NCBI GenBank assembly: GCA_009731375.1
Contig: BJOX01000142.1
Span: 133,254-197,253 of the forward strand
DNA length: 64,000 nt
From: Paulinella micropora
Lineage: Eukaryota > Cercozoa > Imbricatea > Euglyphida
Reading direction: 5' to 3'
Under the pieces are notes generated by a model. That model did no database searches. It was given only the letters and a program-made list of their open reading frames with translations, and was not told the origin of the DNA. Numbering within the stretch: the stretch's first letter is position 1; each line of letters starts with the position of its first letter. Below are positions 1-10,777 of this stretch, piece by piece. The position numbers and the translations under genes are program-made.

Positions 1-3
1 ATT

Positions 4-41
<38 letters not shown>

Positions 42-219
42 CATATATATATATATATCATTCTCTCTATCTCCACTTTCTCAGGTAAAGCCTCCTACAC
101 AAGAAGGCTTCTCGCCAATGTGTTCGATTGAGTTCGAGCTCTCCGAAGAAAAACTCAAAGACACTGGCCTAGCATCAAAGCTTGTCAATCTTCCAGCTTG
201 GTTACTGGTCGCTACTCAA

Positions 220-223
<4 letters not shown>

Positions 224-311
<88 letters not shown>

Positions 312-345
312 TATATATATACATATATGTATATATATATATATA
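224..345. repeat. (CT)n-(TA)n microsatellite
   Basis: A CT dinucleotide run passes directly into a long TA run with a few TG interruptions. A similar TA tract occupies the first 58 bases of the window. Frames reading through it are low-complexity and not genes. Confidence 0.95.
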
Positions 346-494
346 CCTTATAGCTACCAAGCGATACCCAGAGCGAAGAGTCCCAGTCCGCGACAGAAGA
401 CTCCAAGGACAACAGGAAGAAGAGATCAACGTTTTTACAAGCACACACACACACATACATACATACGTATACATACATACATACATCAATGTAG

Positions 495-865
495 GGGGGA
501 GCCCCTCGATGCAAAACGTAAAGCCAAAAAAAAACAACAGAAAAACAAAGGAAAAGCAGAGAAGAAAAGTGAAACGCCAGAGGAAGCACTTGAATTGGAC
601 CAAGTTCAGGGCGACCTTGCACAAGGTAAGAACAGTATCTTTTAAATTATAATAACATAAGCACTTGTATAATGTATTTACATTTTGACGAACATACCTA
701 ATAGCATGTACAGAGTTGTATATAAATATTATTGTGTGTGTGTACAGGACTACTTAATAAGGATCTCATTACTGACTGGCCGAACTACAAGAGTCTCTCA
801 AGTAATTTGATCCCAGAAGTCGAGGTAGATGCAGAAGACGTAGATGCAATGGTCGTCTGGACCAG
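495..865 (+). CDS. Two putative spliced exons of an unrecognised host gene
   Basis: The first exon (about 495-625) follows a TAG acceptor and ends in AAG|GTAAGA. It encodes a lysine-rich, then acidic stretch. The second begins at 748 after a T/G-rich tract ending in ACAG. The phases fit: the single base left by the first donor completes a glycine codon with the second exon, and the frame then reads LLNKDLITDWPNYKSL and an acidic stretch up to a possible donor near 865. An earlier exon may lie around 85-226, and a last exon around 1334-1523 after a CAG acceptor, ending in TGA at 1521-1523. Those two are less certain, because 85-226 begins with a donor-like GTAAAG and the final exon is open in two frames. 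I do not recognise the protein. The introns are microsatellites. Confidence 0.4.
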
Positions 866-937
866 ATGCCTTTCTCTCTCTCTGTCTCTGTCCTCTGTCT
901 CTCTCTCTGTCTCTCTCCCTCTCTCTTTGTCTCTTTA

Positions 938-965
938 TAGATATATACATATATATATACATGTA

Positions 966-1011
<46 letters not shown>

Positions 1012-1310
1012 TCCCTCCCTGCATGGCCTACCTCTCAACCTCTCCCCTCCCCCCCGCCGCGAGCGCCGCGAATATGCTGCGAGCACTGAGAGTGTCGTGT
1101 ACATACCGCAAGTATGCAAATAATATATATTATATATGCCGCGAGCGCCGCGAATATGCCGCGAGCGAAGCGAATATGCCGCGAGGAGCATACATATATT
1201 ATTTGCATATATATATATATATATATTTATGTATATATATATATGTCATATATATATATATGTACACACACACATACATATATATATATATCTATATATG
1301 TATGTGTGTG
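938..1310. repeat. TA/TATG microsatellites with a GC-rich minisatellite
   Basis: TA and TATG tracts flank about 130 bp (1056-1190) of short tandem units of the form GCCGCGAGCGCCGCGAATAT with variants. This is intronic or flanking DNA of the putative left-edge gene. Confidence 0.85.
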
Positions 1311-1523
1311 TGTTCTGTTTTATCACTTGTCAGAATAATAATGGTGGGAGCAATATTACTAACTGTTCTTTCACGCCGAACTCGATTTCTATTGGAGGAG
1401 GTTGTTCGACGGTTCAGGCTAACTGTCAATGCCCGGCAACTGTACCAGGATGATGTCTTTCACGACGTCACGATGTCAATCATCCGACCGCCGTCTAAGT
1501 ATATAACTAGCTTCATTCAGTGA

Positions 1524-4500
1524 CCGCCACCGCTGGTGCGCAGCGACAGCGGTGTAATCAACCTAAATCAATGGACACCGCTGGTGAGCAGCATTTCTAT
1601 TATGTAGAATAGTTGGTTGGCAACTGAACTTCAAGTCTTTGGTCAGGATGATGGGCCGTCCTTGGAAGCCGGACCATGCCTGTACAGTTGCGCTGAGCTC
1701 AGCGTTAAATTAGTTTCAATATAACTGTGTTTAATATTAATAGTAGAGAGAATCGAGATTAGAGCAAGTTAATATGATGTAGTGTTTCAAGTTTTTTTTA
1801 AAAATGAAAGTTATACAGTATCTAGAATCTAAATTGTGTTTCGATACAACCCCAAGGGGTAATTACACAACGAACTCTTATTAAAGATCTCAATGGCTGC
1901 ATTGAGTCCTGACTTCAAAGAGCAGGTGAAATACCAGTAAATAGCAGAGCGGTCACTTGGTTTATTTATATACGTAGATTTCTACTTGTTTGCAGACTTG
2001 GGTCGCAAAATACGAACACTACTGAACGTAGATTGTGAGTTTGTTAAGCTCGCAAAAACTACTTGCAGAGTACTTGAAGGATGGCTTCAAATTGACAACT
2101 TGTAGTTCAAGTGTCCAGGATTTGCAGATTTGCATTTAGAAAGAACTTGAAGGTTTCCTCAGTATAACTATGGGCTCATTTTTCATCTGATCACGTCGTT
2201 GTCAACCATTTACCGCTATGACTGTGTCACTGTAAAAAGGACAAAAAGGCAGTGATGTGGTGGAAAATGTAATTTATTAGTGAATCTTTAAATTGATATT
2301 TTGAAGTTATTTCTGAAGGTAATCAAAAACTAGTTAGTGAAGTCGAAACGTTGTGCAGGAAGAATCTAACGCAGTAACGAGCCGGCCAAAAAGAGTGAAA
2401 AAGTCAACTGTGATGATTTTAGCAGGTCGTTATTAATAAAGCTAGTAAAGTGCTCAGTCTGATAGCTCCACCCCCCAGACCTAACGGTTGAGTAGAGTTG
2501 CGCATATCAGTGTAGTTATTAATAGCATGTTAATAAACGCAGTGAAATCTGTGGATGCTAAGGCGTCAAAACTAAAAAATATTTTTTATTATTATAAATA
2601 TATAATAATATTTTTTTTTAATTACCAACACAGATATAATATTGAACTAGTTCCCACTACAATAATATCAATAATACCATAGTATTACTTACTAATATCT
2701 TTAAGCAGTTAATGCTTTGCGGTTCATACAGAAGTTAGTAGAGTTCTTGACGGTGAAGTCACACCATTAATAAAGAGACAAGTCTGAATGCAGTGACAAT
2801 CTTTAATCAGTCATTGCCCTTTGTGAAAGGAAGGAAAATTGACACGTCACTACTCAAAACTGAAACTACACGTCACTACTCAAAACATGAAATTCCAGAT
2901 AAATAACTTTCAGTTGAATTACTTAATAAATGTAATAGTATGAAAATACTACTAAGAAGTTCAGGACTGAAATTAAGTAATAGTGACAAAAAGGCAATTG
3001 ATTGCATCCGTCTACCTTTGGATAAATTATTATTACTACTACTTGACTAAAACTAACTTAATAATTCTATGGGAATAACGCACCCCCCGAAATCCAAATT
3101 TCATAACGGCGAAGTTAAGAAAATGGATTTCCAATAGGATAATCTCATTAGAATTATTATTGTTGTCCATGGCTCTAGGACGGCTCATAATTCAGCAATA
3201 TGTTCAAGTAACACATATATAAATATGATTAGCATATGAAGCAAAAAGCAACAAACGACGCAAAATCAATCATATATCCTTACGATATCAGACAGTGTAA
3301 CAAAACCAAACAGTACACAATGTAAGATTACTATAATTGCTAACTTAAAAGAAAAAATTTGTGTGAGGATCAGAAAGGGCAGCCCAAGGGCCGATCAACT
3401 CTCTCATTCGTCATCTCCTCGTATGTATAAGAAAAGAAAAAGAATGAAGCAACACAAAAGAATATGATGACAAAGACACATTAGACTCTCTCCACATTCA
3501 GTCACTAGCTCTCACGCTCACTAGATCGCTCACGCTCACACACCCCCCGAGCTCTATGACCATATGTTATCATAATCATTACATAACCCGCTCACAATCA
3601 ATTCTATCTTTATTAGTTCTTCATGCTCTCTAATGACTAGTTATGCTCTAACTATAAACGCAAACTGAAATAGTGCAGGTAGCTAGTCTGAACTACTCAC
3701 TCAACGTTAAATCAAAGAATGAGCAAAAGAATAACTACATGCAGATAAAATCATGCAATACAAGCAAAAATGTAAGATAAATGATAAAGGGACATAATGA
3801 GTCAACACATAACGCATTGGGGTACTGAGCATTATTAGTAGTAAGTGACTGTATGTATAATATTGCCATAAAATAAGCGAAACACGCAACACACATACGA
3901 CAACATTAACACATCCATCTCAAAAAGTCTATTCTTTGTCAGTAACATCACCACCTGCGCTCAGCCTACCATTACGCTCTAGGCTTTACGGGCTATCAGC
4001 TAATTTGACTTCGCCTGTCAACAGCATATCTCTATGACTAACATCATCATCAGCTATTGCTATATTCGCTGTAGCTAAGCACCCCACCATCTCTATACAC
4101 AACTATTATTGCTGGCCAAGTATGTATGATTTAAAACATCGACAAAGCTATGAGTAAAACGACAACGTCATACAAACAGACATCGATAATGATAACACAT
4201 TGAAAAATATGCTCTGCAGCATATATATAGCGTGAACGAGGGTAATAGTATGGTGTAACAAATATACTTCGCAAATGACAAATGTATACCATACACATTA
4301 AAACAAACAGCTACAAATAACAATGGCATAGAAAATGCTTAGCCAAAACATAGTAGTACCAGCACAGGGAAAAGCAGAAAACAACGCAAAAATGTACAAG
4401 GCATTATGACTTGAGAATATAGCATGGTCTCATAAAATGAATCCTCTATGCTCACTAGCCACTGTGTACCCTGCTCGCTAGTTCTCGCACTCCCTAAAAC

Positions 4501-4805
4501 TCTCTGGCAGTACTATTCTCACCTGATCCATGTACACCAATCACTTCGAACACGCGGAAATGGCATAAATGAACTAGGTCATGACACTGGGCATGAAAAA
4601 CTCTCGTGCTTCTCGCTCGTGCACTCACACTCGTTCTCATTACGCCCTCACCACTACATCACTTGCACTAGCGCTCACACGCGATCGCTCGCCCTCGCAT
4701 GCTTCTCACTCGCGCTCTCTCGTCCTCACTTGCCTTGCTCGCTCGCACTTACTTGCTCACTGGCTCTCGCCTGTCTCATACTACTCACCCCCCTTTTTAC
4801 CTCCT
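1524..4805. other. AT-rich non-coding stretch, no gene seen
   Basis: No long frame with coding character is present. The first bases repeat a short CACCGCTGGTG-type motif (about 1525-1590). From about 3340 to 4800 the sequence drifts into C/T/A-rich low complexity with many CTCGC and CTCAC units. The left Polinton-like element begins abruptly after this. Confidence 0.6.
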
Positions 4806-4825
4806 ATACTTAATAAAGATGGTAA

Positions 4826-4943
4826 AAATATATGTGTGTATGGTCACGAAGCCATTAACATAAACGGTTGGACGGACTTAAAAGAAAAAGAAGCGGAGGA
4901 GTTGAAAGCTCAGAACGGCTACGGCTTTGATACTTTTATTTAG
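4826..4943 (+). pseudogene. Adenain-like cysteine protease, C-terminal remnant
   Basis: Only the last roughly 30 codons remain, ending in QNGYGFDTFI. They match the end of the complete protease gene at 39730-41370, which ends in QNGYGFDTFL. All catalytic residues lie upstream and are lost, so the element boundary falls inside this gene. The stop codon directly abuts a GC-rich hairpin. Confidence 0.75.
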
Positions 4944-4975
4944 CAGGGGCCTTCGTCCCCCGCACCCCTCCGTTT
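4943..4975. terminator. GC-rich hairpin at the protease stop
   Basis: GCAGGGGCCTTCGTCCCCCG forms a strong stem-loop starting on the last base of the TAG stop. The same composite (GCAGGGG, TTCGTCCCCCGCACCCC, CTCCG) recurs inside the polymerase gene at 12029-12059. A role in 3' end formation is inferred from its position. Confidence 0.6.
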
Positions 4976-5074
4976 TGGTAGGTAGTTAAAACAAAAATAT
5001 ATTTTCCTATATATACGAACCATTTACAGTAAAAAAAGCTTCACCAAAAAGTCGGGTCGTAGGGTGTCCCTAAA

Positions 5075-5885
5075 ATGGAGTATAGGGGAGGCAGGAGCTC
5101 TAACATTTACTATGTCAATAGCAAAAATAGGATAAACGGCACGGACAGTGATTTCACTCACTCCATTGATATGAAAGGGTTAGACAATCCTACCCATTGT
5201 AAAATTTTACATATCTATGTGCCGAAATCATATTACTCTGTGGCAAGTCCTTACAATACTTTTATTCTGAGTGAAGATGGATTTGAGGCACTCATTACGA
5301 TACCTGAGGGCAACTACACGATGAACAACTTAAAAAATAACTGGCTGAGGTGCTAACGGCAGACAGCCCCAACGACTATACATACAAAGTCACGAGCAAC
5401 AACACAAACACCGACCCCGAAGACAGTAAGCTATTATTTACCGTAGCTAACAACCTAGGAATTCAACCGCGTTTTTTATTTGACAGCGAAACTCGTATTC
5501 ACGAAGTAATGGGATTTGACCGTATCTCAACATATATCTTTGCTAATAATAACCTGAGGTCACCAAATGTCATAATCTTGACTGGCGAAAAAACATTGTA
5601 TCTACAAAGTGACCAGTTGGTGAGGGTGATGACCACGTGCTCCAAGAAATATACACGGCGAATGAAATCCCGTTTGGCTCTGTTATCTACGACGGCTCGG
5701 TTAGTGAATACGGAAAACGGCTATCTACGAGTTCAAGCAATGTGTATCGGTTTTACTTAACTGACGAAAACGACCAACCAGTTAATCTCAACGGTCTCGG
5801 CATTGTAATGACATTATTGATTTACAGGGAAACGAATTACTTTAATTTATTTACATCATTTTTTAATTTGTTGAAATCTAGATAA
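5075..5885 (+). pseudogene. Penton-like / minor capsid protein, frameshifted
   Basis: About 270 codons in three frames: 5075-5345, 5345-5627 and 5637-5885. It is clearly homologous along its length to the gene at 38374-39549. The N-terminus has the pattern GGRSSNIYYVNSKN, and the C-terminal third reads VYRFYLTDENDQPVNLNGLG. That FxLTDxxxxxxNLNGL pattern is typical of penton or minor jelly-roll proteins of Polinton-like viruses, which is the basis of the call. Two single-base-type shifts, near 5345 and 5627, break it. The start is the ATG at 5075, just downstream of an AT-rich spacer and the protease remnant. The capsid gene follows, but here it is separated by an inserted endonuclease gene. 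Confidence 0.6.
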
Positions 5886-5922
5886 TTTTAATTTAAACAA
5901 AAGTGAATATATATGAATAAAG

Positions 5923-6576
5923 ATGACAACAAGATATAAAAATGGAAAAATCTGTCGTATTGTTGGTGGAGAAGGAAAGCAATACATAGGAAGCACTTGT
6001 ATTCAATTGAGTAAGCGAATTTACCAACACAAACAACTAGCGAAAAGAAAACCTGAATATCCATTATATCAATATTTTAACGAGATAGGATGGGATAATG
6101 CTCGTATTGTGCTCGTTGAAGAATATGAATGTAATAATAAAGAACAGTTGTTATCGAGAGAGCAATATTGGATTAAACAATTAAAACCAGACCTAAATAA
6201 GCGGGATGCTGATGCTATATGCGAGCACGGGAAATATAGATATTATTGTGTCTCGTGTAATGGAAAAGGTATATGCGAGCATTAAAAAAGACAAGAACGG
6301 TGTATTGAATGTAAGGGTAGTCAAATCTGCTAACACGAACAAATAAAATCAAGATGTATTGAGTGTGGTGGTGGCGAAATATGTAATCATCAAAAAAGAA
6401 AAGATGGATGTATAGAATGTAAGCCGAATAATTTTTGCGAACACAAAAAAATAAGGGGAAATTACGCTGAATGTGGTGAGTGGGAATGTAATGTGTGTAA
6501 TATGAAACTAAGTAGCAGGAGGAATTTTAATAATCATATGATTTCAAAAAGACATATTAATAAGACTAATAATTAA
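5923..6576 (+). pseudogene. GIY-YIG endonuclease with CEH(G/K) repeats and C2H2 finger
   Basis: The N-terminal 90 residues form a GIY-YIG nuclease domain, with KQYIGSTCIQLSKRIYQH and a later LLSREQYWI containing the family's conserved R and E. Repeats of the type ICEHGK...YYCVSCNGKG follow, as seen in GIY-YIG proteins of algal giant viruses and related elements. The end is a finger, WECNVC...NNHMISKRH. One frame runs through the whole gene but is broken by two TAA codons, at 6283-6285 and 6331-6333, where repeat alignment predicts lysine or glutamate. It sits between the penton-like and capsid genes; the right Polinton has nothing in that junction. Such genes commonly behave as homing nucleases, but activity here is inferred and the copy looks dead. 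Confidence 0.75.
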
Positions 6577-6647
6577 TTTTAGATTTTTTTTCTCGTATTA
6601 CAATATATAACGACCTTTTGAAAAAAAAAAAAAAACAAGAAGACAAA

Positions 6648-8161
6648 ATGCCGACACTCTGGGGTGGGGAATTGGATTTCAGCAGGACTGATCTTATCGT
6701 TTGAATAAGCTTACCCCTCGTGAGGGTTCTATTAATGACACTGTGACTACCGCAGGAGGGCAGGAAAGCAACTTTGACCTTATCAGCCGTCCGTTTAACT
6801 TAGCTCGTTCTGTTTTGAGTTTTAATTATGCTCCAGATGCGAAGGCGGCAAACTACAATAAATGCTTTATGGATTGCTTGGCCCCAATCAGGCAGATACA
6901 ATTGATTACGAGAGGTGGTGTTTATCTGTGCGACATTAACGAAGTCGGAAATATCACTAAGATGATTTGGAAACCCGAAACCTCCATTGATGATTTACTT
7001 GCTTTGGAAAATCACGACAATGGAAGTGGAGCTGGTTGTATGCTTCAAAAGTGCAATGCTACAACTACATTTCAACCCGCTAGCGATGCTATAAGGTTGG
7101 CAGCATTACAAACAGCATTGACCGCTTCGGCAGTAGCAGGAAATGCGGTGGGACAAATTGATGCGGGAATTGATGTTGCGAAGGCTCAGGTTCAGGCCGC
7201 ATTAAAGGCTTGGATGTTACAACCCTCCACAAATGCCCGCCGACACGATGATGCCCTTATTGCGAATGAGACTGGTGCGAGTAAGTTCGTTAATGTTGCT
7301 TTTAATGAGGCTAAGTATTTCTCAGCTGGTACTGTTAATAATGCCAGCCCTAGTATTAATGTTAAGATTAATCTTGGAATGCTTTAAAATACTATTTTCG
7401 CTCTGGATAAAACTATTATGTTTCCAGGAATTTTGACTTTGCGGATTGTTTGGCAACAGACACCCAAAATCTTTTATTATAACAATGATGCTCTTTCTAC
7501 TGGTGGAGGTGCGGTCGCAACAGCGGATTCAAATGTTACCGTTACTAATCTCAGCCTTTTCTTAGCTGTTGAAACCAATCCTGATGTCATTCAATCAATT
7601 CAACAGAAGATTATGAGCCCCGAAGGTATGAGCTTCAACATTGATTATTCTTATTTGTATAAAAACACTGTCGGTCTCGCTTCAACTTCTCAAAATGTTA
7701 TCCTTAGATTTAACAGAGGTCACGGACGACGACTTAAGAAAATTTATCACTCTGTTTTCAACACAACCGAAAATAAGAACACTGCTTATGACAACAGCAA
7801 CCTGCTCGGTTCTAAGGTCCAAACTTTTTATACCACACTAGACGGGGCACGACTTCAGGAATTCAATGTTGATTGTCAAACTGGAAAACTAGAAGACTAT
7901 ATGTATCTTAAGCCGAAGTTGGAAGGCTCTGCTTTGATGAATAGCAATGTTTATCAATACAACTGGTTTTGGTGTGATAGCTTTGACAATACCCGCCCGC
8001 TGTGGAGCAAGGACCAAAATGAAATCAGTGGAATAAGTCTAGACACCGAGCGACGATGGGAATTTATCGGAACCACTGCTAATATTGCGGCCAATCATTA
8101 CACATTTGTCGTCACTCAGCAAGAAGTAAACGTCAGGAACGGCACCATTACTAGAACCTAA
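6648..8161 (+). pseudogene. Major capsid protein (double jelly-roll type, inferred)
   Basis: About 500 codons, homologous to the gene at 36817-38281. The true start is the ATG at 6648 (MPTLWGGELDFSRTD), matching MPTQHGGELDFSRTD in the right element. A deletion of roughly 11-13 bp near 6693 shifts the frame just after this. The frame then runs from 6701 to 8161 with one TAA at 7385-7387; the right copy has TAC (tyrosine) there, so this is a single C-to-A change. The capsid call rests on size, on its place next to the penton-like gene, and on its conservation as the longest shared virion-type protein. I cannot verify the fold. The stop is followed by AGCAGGGGCAAGG, half of the GC-rich hairpin motif. 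Confidence 0.6.
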
Positions 8162-8222
8162 GCAGGGGCAAGGTAGTAATTAATTTTGATAGATTATTTA
8201 TTTTTTTGTTAATATAGGAACA

Positions 8223-9475
8223 ATGAGTCACCAACGAAATTTGATAGCACAAAACCCTGACGGAGATTTTATAAATGTCAAAGTCGCATATGACGGCAAA
8301 ATTGAAACGAACAATATGAAAACCGCCTTTGGAGAAGCATTAACCAGTTCATTAACACCAGGCTTACAGGAAATATTTCCCTACACAGTTAATACACGGA
8401 CATGGACATTAACTCAAACTGATGCGACCGTAGCATTTAATGCGAATATGGCTGAATTTAAAACAGAAGCAAAGCTACCGCCAATGCCATTATAGAAAGC
8501 AAAAAAAAAAAAAAATACAGAACGGGTATGGGGGTTCTGTGTCGCTTCACCGCCTTATGGACGACAGACGAAACAAAAGATTATGCCTCTGTTATTGGAA
8601 TTGGAGATACCACATTACAAAATGGTTTCTATTTTTATAAAAGCAGAGATGCCGGTATGAATATTCTACATTGTAAGGGAGGAGTGCCTACCTTGGTTCC
8701 ACAAGCGGGATGGAATAATGACCCGTGTAATGGAACAGGAGATATGCCTAAGAATGGTCCAATGGAAATGTGTTTCAAATTCAATTCCAGTATTTAGGCT
8801 TTGGTGCTATTAAGTTTTCAATCGAGAATCCAAATACTGGCGAATTCCAGCTAGTCCATATGATTAAGTATGCGAATGCCAACACTGGTGTCAGTCTACG
8901 AAATACAACTCTCCCATTTGTAGCACGTATCTACAACGTCAATCAATTAAATGGAGTACAAAGTTTTAAAACGGCCAGTTGTAGTATGTTTATTGAGGGT
9001 TCCAACACTATTAATTCAAACATATCTAACGAAGCGGAAGGAAGTGAGCCAGCGAGCACTAGTGAAAGCCCAATTCTCAGCATAAAAATAAAACAACTTT
9101 TAATGGCGGTGCGACCAATTATTCAATCGTTTACCCATCTCTCGTAAGCATATCGAACGAAGACAGCAAGGTTAACATAGTGCGAATTGTGAAAACGACT
9201 GGAGCACTTACGGCGGAGAACTTTGCTGATATTGATTCCAAAACTTCAATCGTATCAAAGGACACCGCCGCGACTGCTCGTGGTGCTGCCACTATAACGG
9301 ACGTCATTCTTAAACTTTATGTTAATGCTACTTCTAGCCAGCTTATTGACCTGCGAACTTACGACATACAACTCTCTCCTGCTGGCGAAAATCTAACATT
9401 TTTACAAAAGTCTGTTGCGACTGTTAATAATGGAGGAAATGTGAATGTTATAGTTAATTTATTGGAAGACCACTA
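8223..9475 (+). pseudogene. Virion-like protein of unknown role, frameshifted
   Basis: Homologous to the gene at 35435-36669. It is now in at least four pieces (8223-8495, 8528-8797, 8770-9147, 9180-9475). One break lies at a run of 13 adenines near 8500. The best-conserved part reads QFQYLGFGAIKFSIENPNTG and continues with VHMIKYANAN, shared with the right copy. I do not recognise a named family; a structural protein such as a vertex or fibre-associated component is plausible because it directly follows the capsid gene in both elements. It ends at a TAG overlapping a perfect GC-rich palindrome at 9476. Confidence 0.55.
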
Positions 9476-9510
9476 GTAGGGGCAAGCCCCTACAACCCCC
9501 TTCGAGGAAG
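9476..9510. terminator. GTAGGGGC palindrome at gene end
   Basis: GTAGGGGCAAGCCCCTAC (9476-9493) is a perfect stem starting in the stop codon of the preceding gene, followed by AACCCCC. The same 18-mer with loop bases CTTG recurs at 10714-10731 and 12068-12085. It lies between convergent genes, where a bidirectional 3' signal would be expected. Confidence 0.65.
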
Positions 9511-9532
9511 CAAAAAAAAAAATACAAAGACT

Positions 9533-9808
9533 TTACAAATACTTTTTCAATTCTTCCTTATTTCGACACCACGACTGACGAACTAACCATTCAATATATG
9601 GCTTATCAATCTTCGCGATGTCTTCTATTTTTTTGCCTTTGCATTTGCCGAATTGAAAAGTGTCTTTCGGTTGTGCATTTCTCATTTCTTCAATTGCTTT
9701 TATTTCGTCGTGTATTACCTTTTGAACATCTTCCAACGAGAAGGATTTTTTTTCACCTTCAATTGAAAGTTTTTGGAACTTCTCGCACAGTCTTGTTAGG
9801 GTGGTCAT
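9533..9808 (-). CDS. Small protein with ExoX C-terminal-like domain (DUF3820 type)
   Basis: 91 residues starting MTTLTRLCEKFQKLS. The second half has FGKCKGKKIEDIAKIDKPYI followed by EWLVRQSW. This FGKxKGKxxxDIxxxDxxYxxW pattern is typical of the C-terminal domain of exonuclease X and DUF3820 proteins; no nuclease catalytic domain is attached. Two related genes are in the right Polinton at 34357-34644 and 34677-35225, again between the virion-like and polymerase genes. The conserved position suggests a role in DNA handling, which is inference. The ATG lies just before a 100 bp AT-rich promoter-like spacer shared with the divergent lipase gene. Confidence 0.7.
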   Translation of the reverse strand: MTTLTRLCEKFQKLSIEGEKKSFSLEDVQKVIHDEIKAIEEMRNAQPKDTFQFGKCKGKKIEDIAKIDKPYIEWLVRQSWCRNKEELKKYL

Positions 9809-9939
9809 AGTAGGGTGGTATACGGTCTATGCCCGTAGGGTATATATAGGGTAATATATAAAAATAAAAAATAATTATTTATATAGAAACTTTTGAAAAA
9901 GTTTCACAAAACCGGAGGTGCGGAGGCGGAGTCTCTGCG

Positions 9940-10623
9940 ATGAGTGAGTGGATAAAGTTTGTTAAGGCTTACTCTGCTAAGCATAACATAAGCTATGGTG
10001 AAGCATTGAAAAAGGCGAGCAAAGAATACAAACGGCAAAAAGGCGGTAGTGCGGAGTTATCAGAGCATGTCTATTTGTCTTCGTCAGATAGAAAGGGTGC
10101 TGACGGATGGAAACCAGTCGCGAGCAAAGAAAAATCAACCGTATATGAAAAAGATGGTAAGGCGATTGTGGCATTTAGGGGTAGTGCTGATAAGAGGGAC
10201 CTGCTAACCGATGTCGCATTAGTAAAGGGAGTATTGAAAAGGACCCCGAGATACAAAGAAGAGCAGAAGTTGGTTAATGAAGTCATAAAGAAATATGGTA
10301 AAGAAAATGTAGAGCTGACGGGTCATTCACTAGGTGGCACAATAGCAAAAGATTTAAGTAGACAAACAGGTGTTAAGGCGACCACATACAACAAAGGCAG
10401 TAGCACGAGGGACCTAATTGAAGGAGTGATTGACCGAGTAGCCGTTAAGGTAAATCCAAAAGGTAAAAGGGCTAAGACTGCGAAGCTAACCACGAACTAC
10501 CGAACTAAGTATGACCCCGTATCATTGTTAGGTGCTACGGCTGTAAATACTAAGTTTGTGAAACCAAAAAAAGGAATTCATACTATTAGGAGCTTTAAGG
10601 GTAGGGGCAAGGCAAAAAGGTAA
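9940..10623 (+). CDS. Class-3 lipase-like hydrolase
   Basis: 227 residues, uninterrupted. The N-terminus (WIKFVKAYSAKHNISYGEAL) is a short helical segment of a type common at the start of Polinton-like and giant-virus proteins, followed by KGG, a possible adenain cleavage site. The lipase fold is indicated by AIVAFRGSAD, the nucleophile elbow LTGHSLGGTIAKDLS (serine near residue 130), then KYDPVSLLG with the likely catalytic aspartate and GIHTIRSF with the likely histidine. A lipid-cleaving step during entry or exit is possible by analogy with phospholipase domains in other small viruses, but this is inference. The right Polinton has no counterpart. It is one of the few undamaged genes of this element. 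Confidence 0.75.
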   Translation: MSEWIKFVKAYSAKHNISYGEALKKASKEYKRQKGGSAELSEHVYLSSSDRKGADGWKPVASKEKSTVYEKDGKAIVAFRGSADKRDLLTDVALVKGVLKRTPRYKEEQKLVNEVIKKYGKENVELTGHSLGGTIAKDLSRQTGVKATTYNKGSSTRDLIEGVIDRVAVKVNPKGKRAKTAKLTTNYRTKYDPVSLLGATAVNTKFVKPKKGIHTIRSFKGRGKAKR

Positions 10624-10652
10624 AAAAAAAAACATTTTTCTTTTATCATTAG

Positions 10653-10735
10653 AAAGGGGAAACCCCTTCTTGCTTTGAGAAGCAAGGCTTCGCAATCAAA
10701 CCCCCTTGGGGTTGTAGGGGCTTGCCCCTACATTT
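10653..10735. terminator. Cluster of three hairpins between convergent lipase and PolB genes
   Basis: GAAAGGGGAAACCCCTTCTT, then TTGCTTTGAGAAGCAAGGC, then CCCCCTTGGGGTT and the perfect palindrome GTAGGGGCTTGCCCCTAC (10714-10731). All lie between the lipase stop and the end of the polymerase gene, which fits a shared 3' end signal for both strands. Confidence 0.6.
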
Positions 10736-10777
10736 AGTATCCAAACGGTCTTTTTTCAATCGCATTGTCTACAATAC

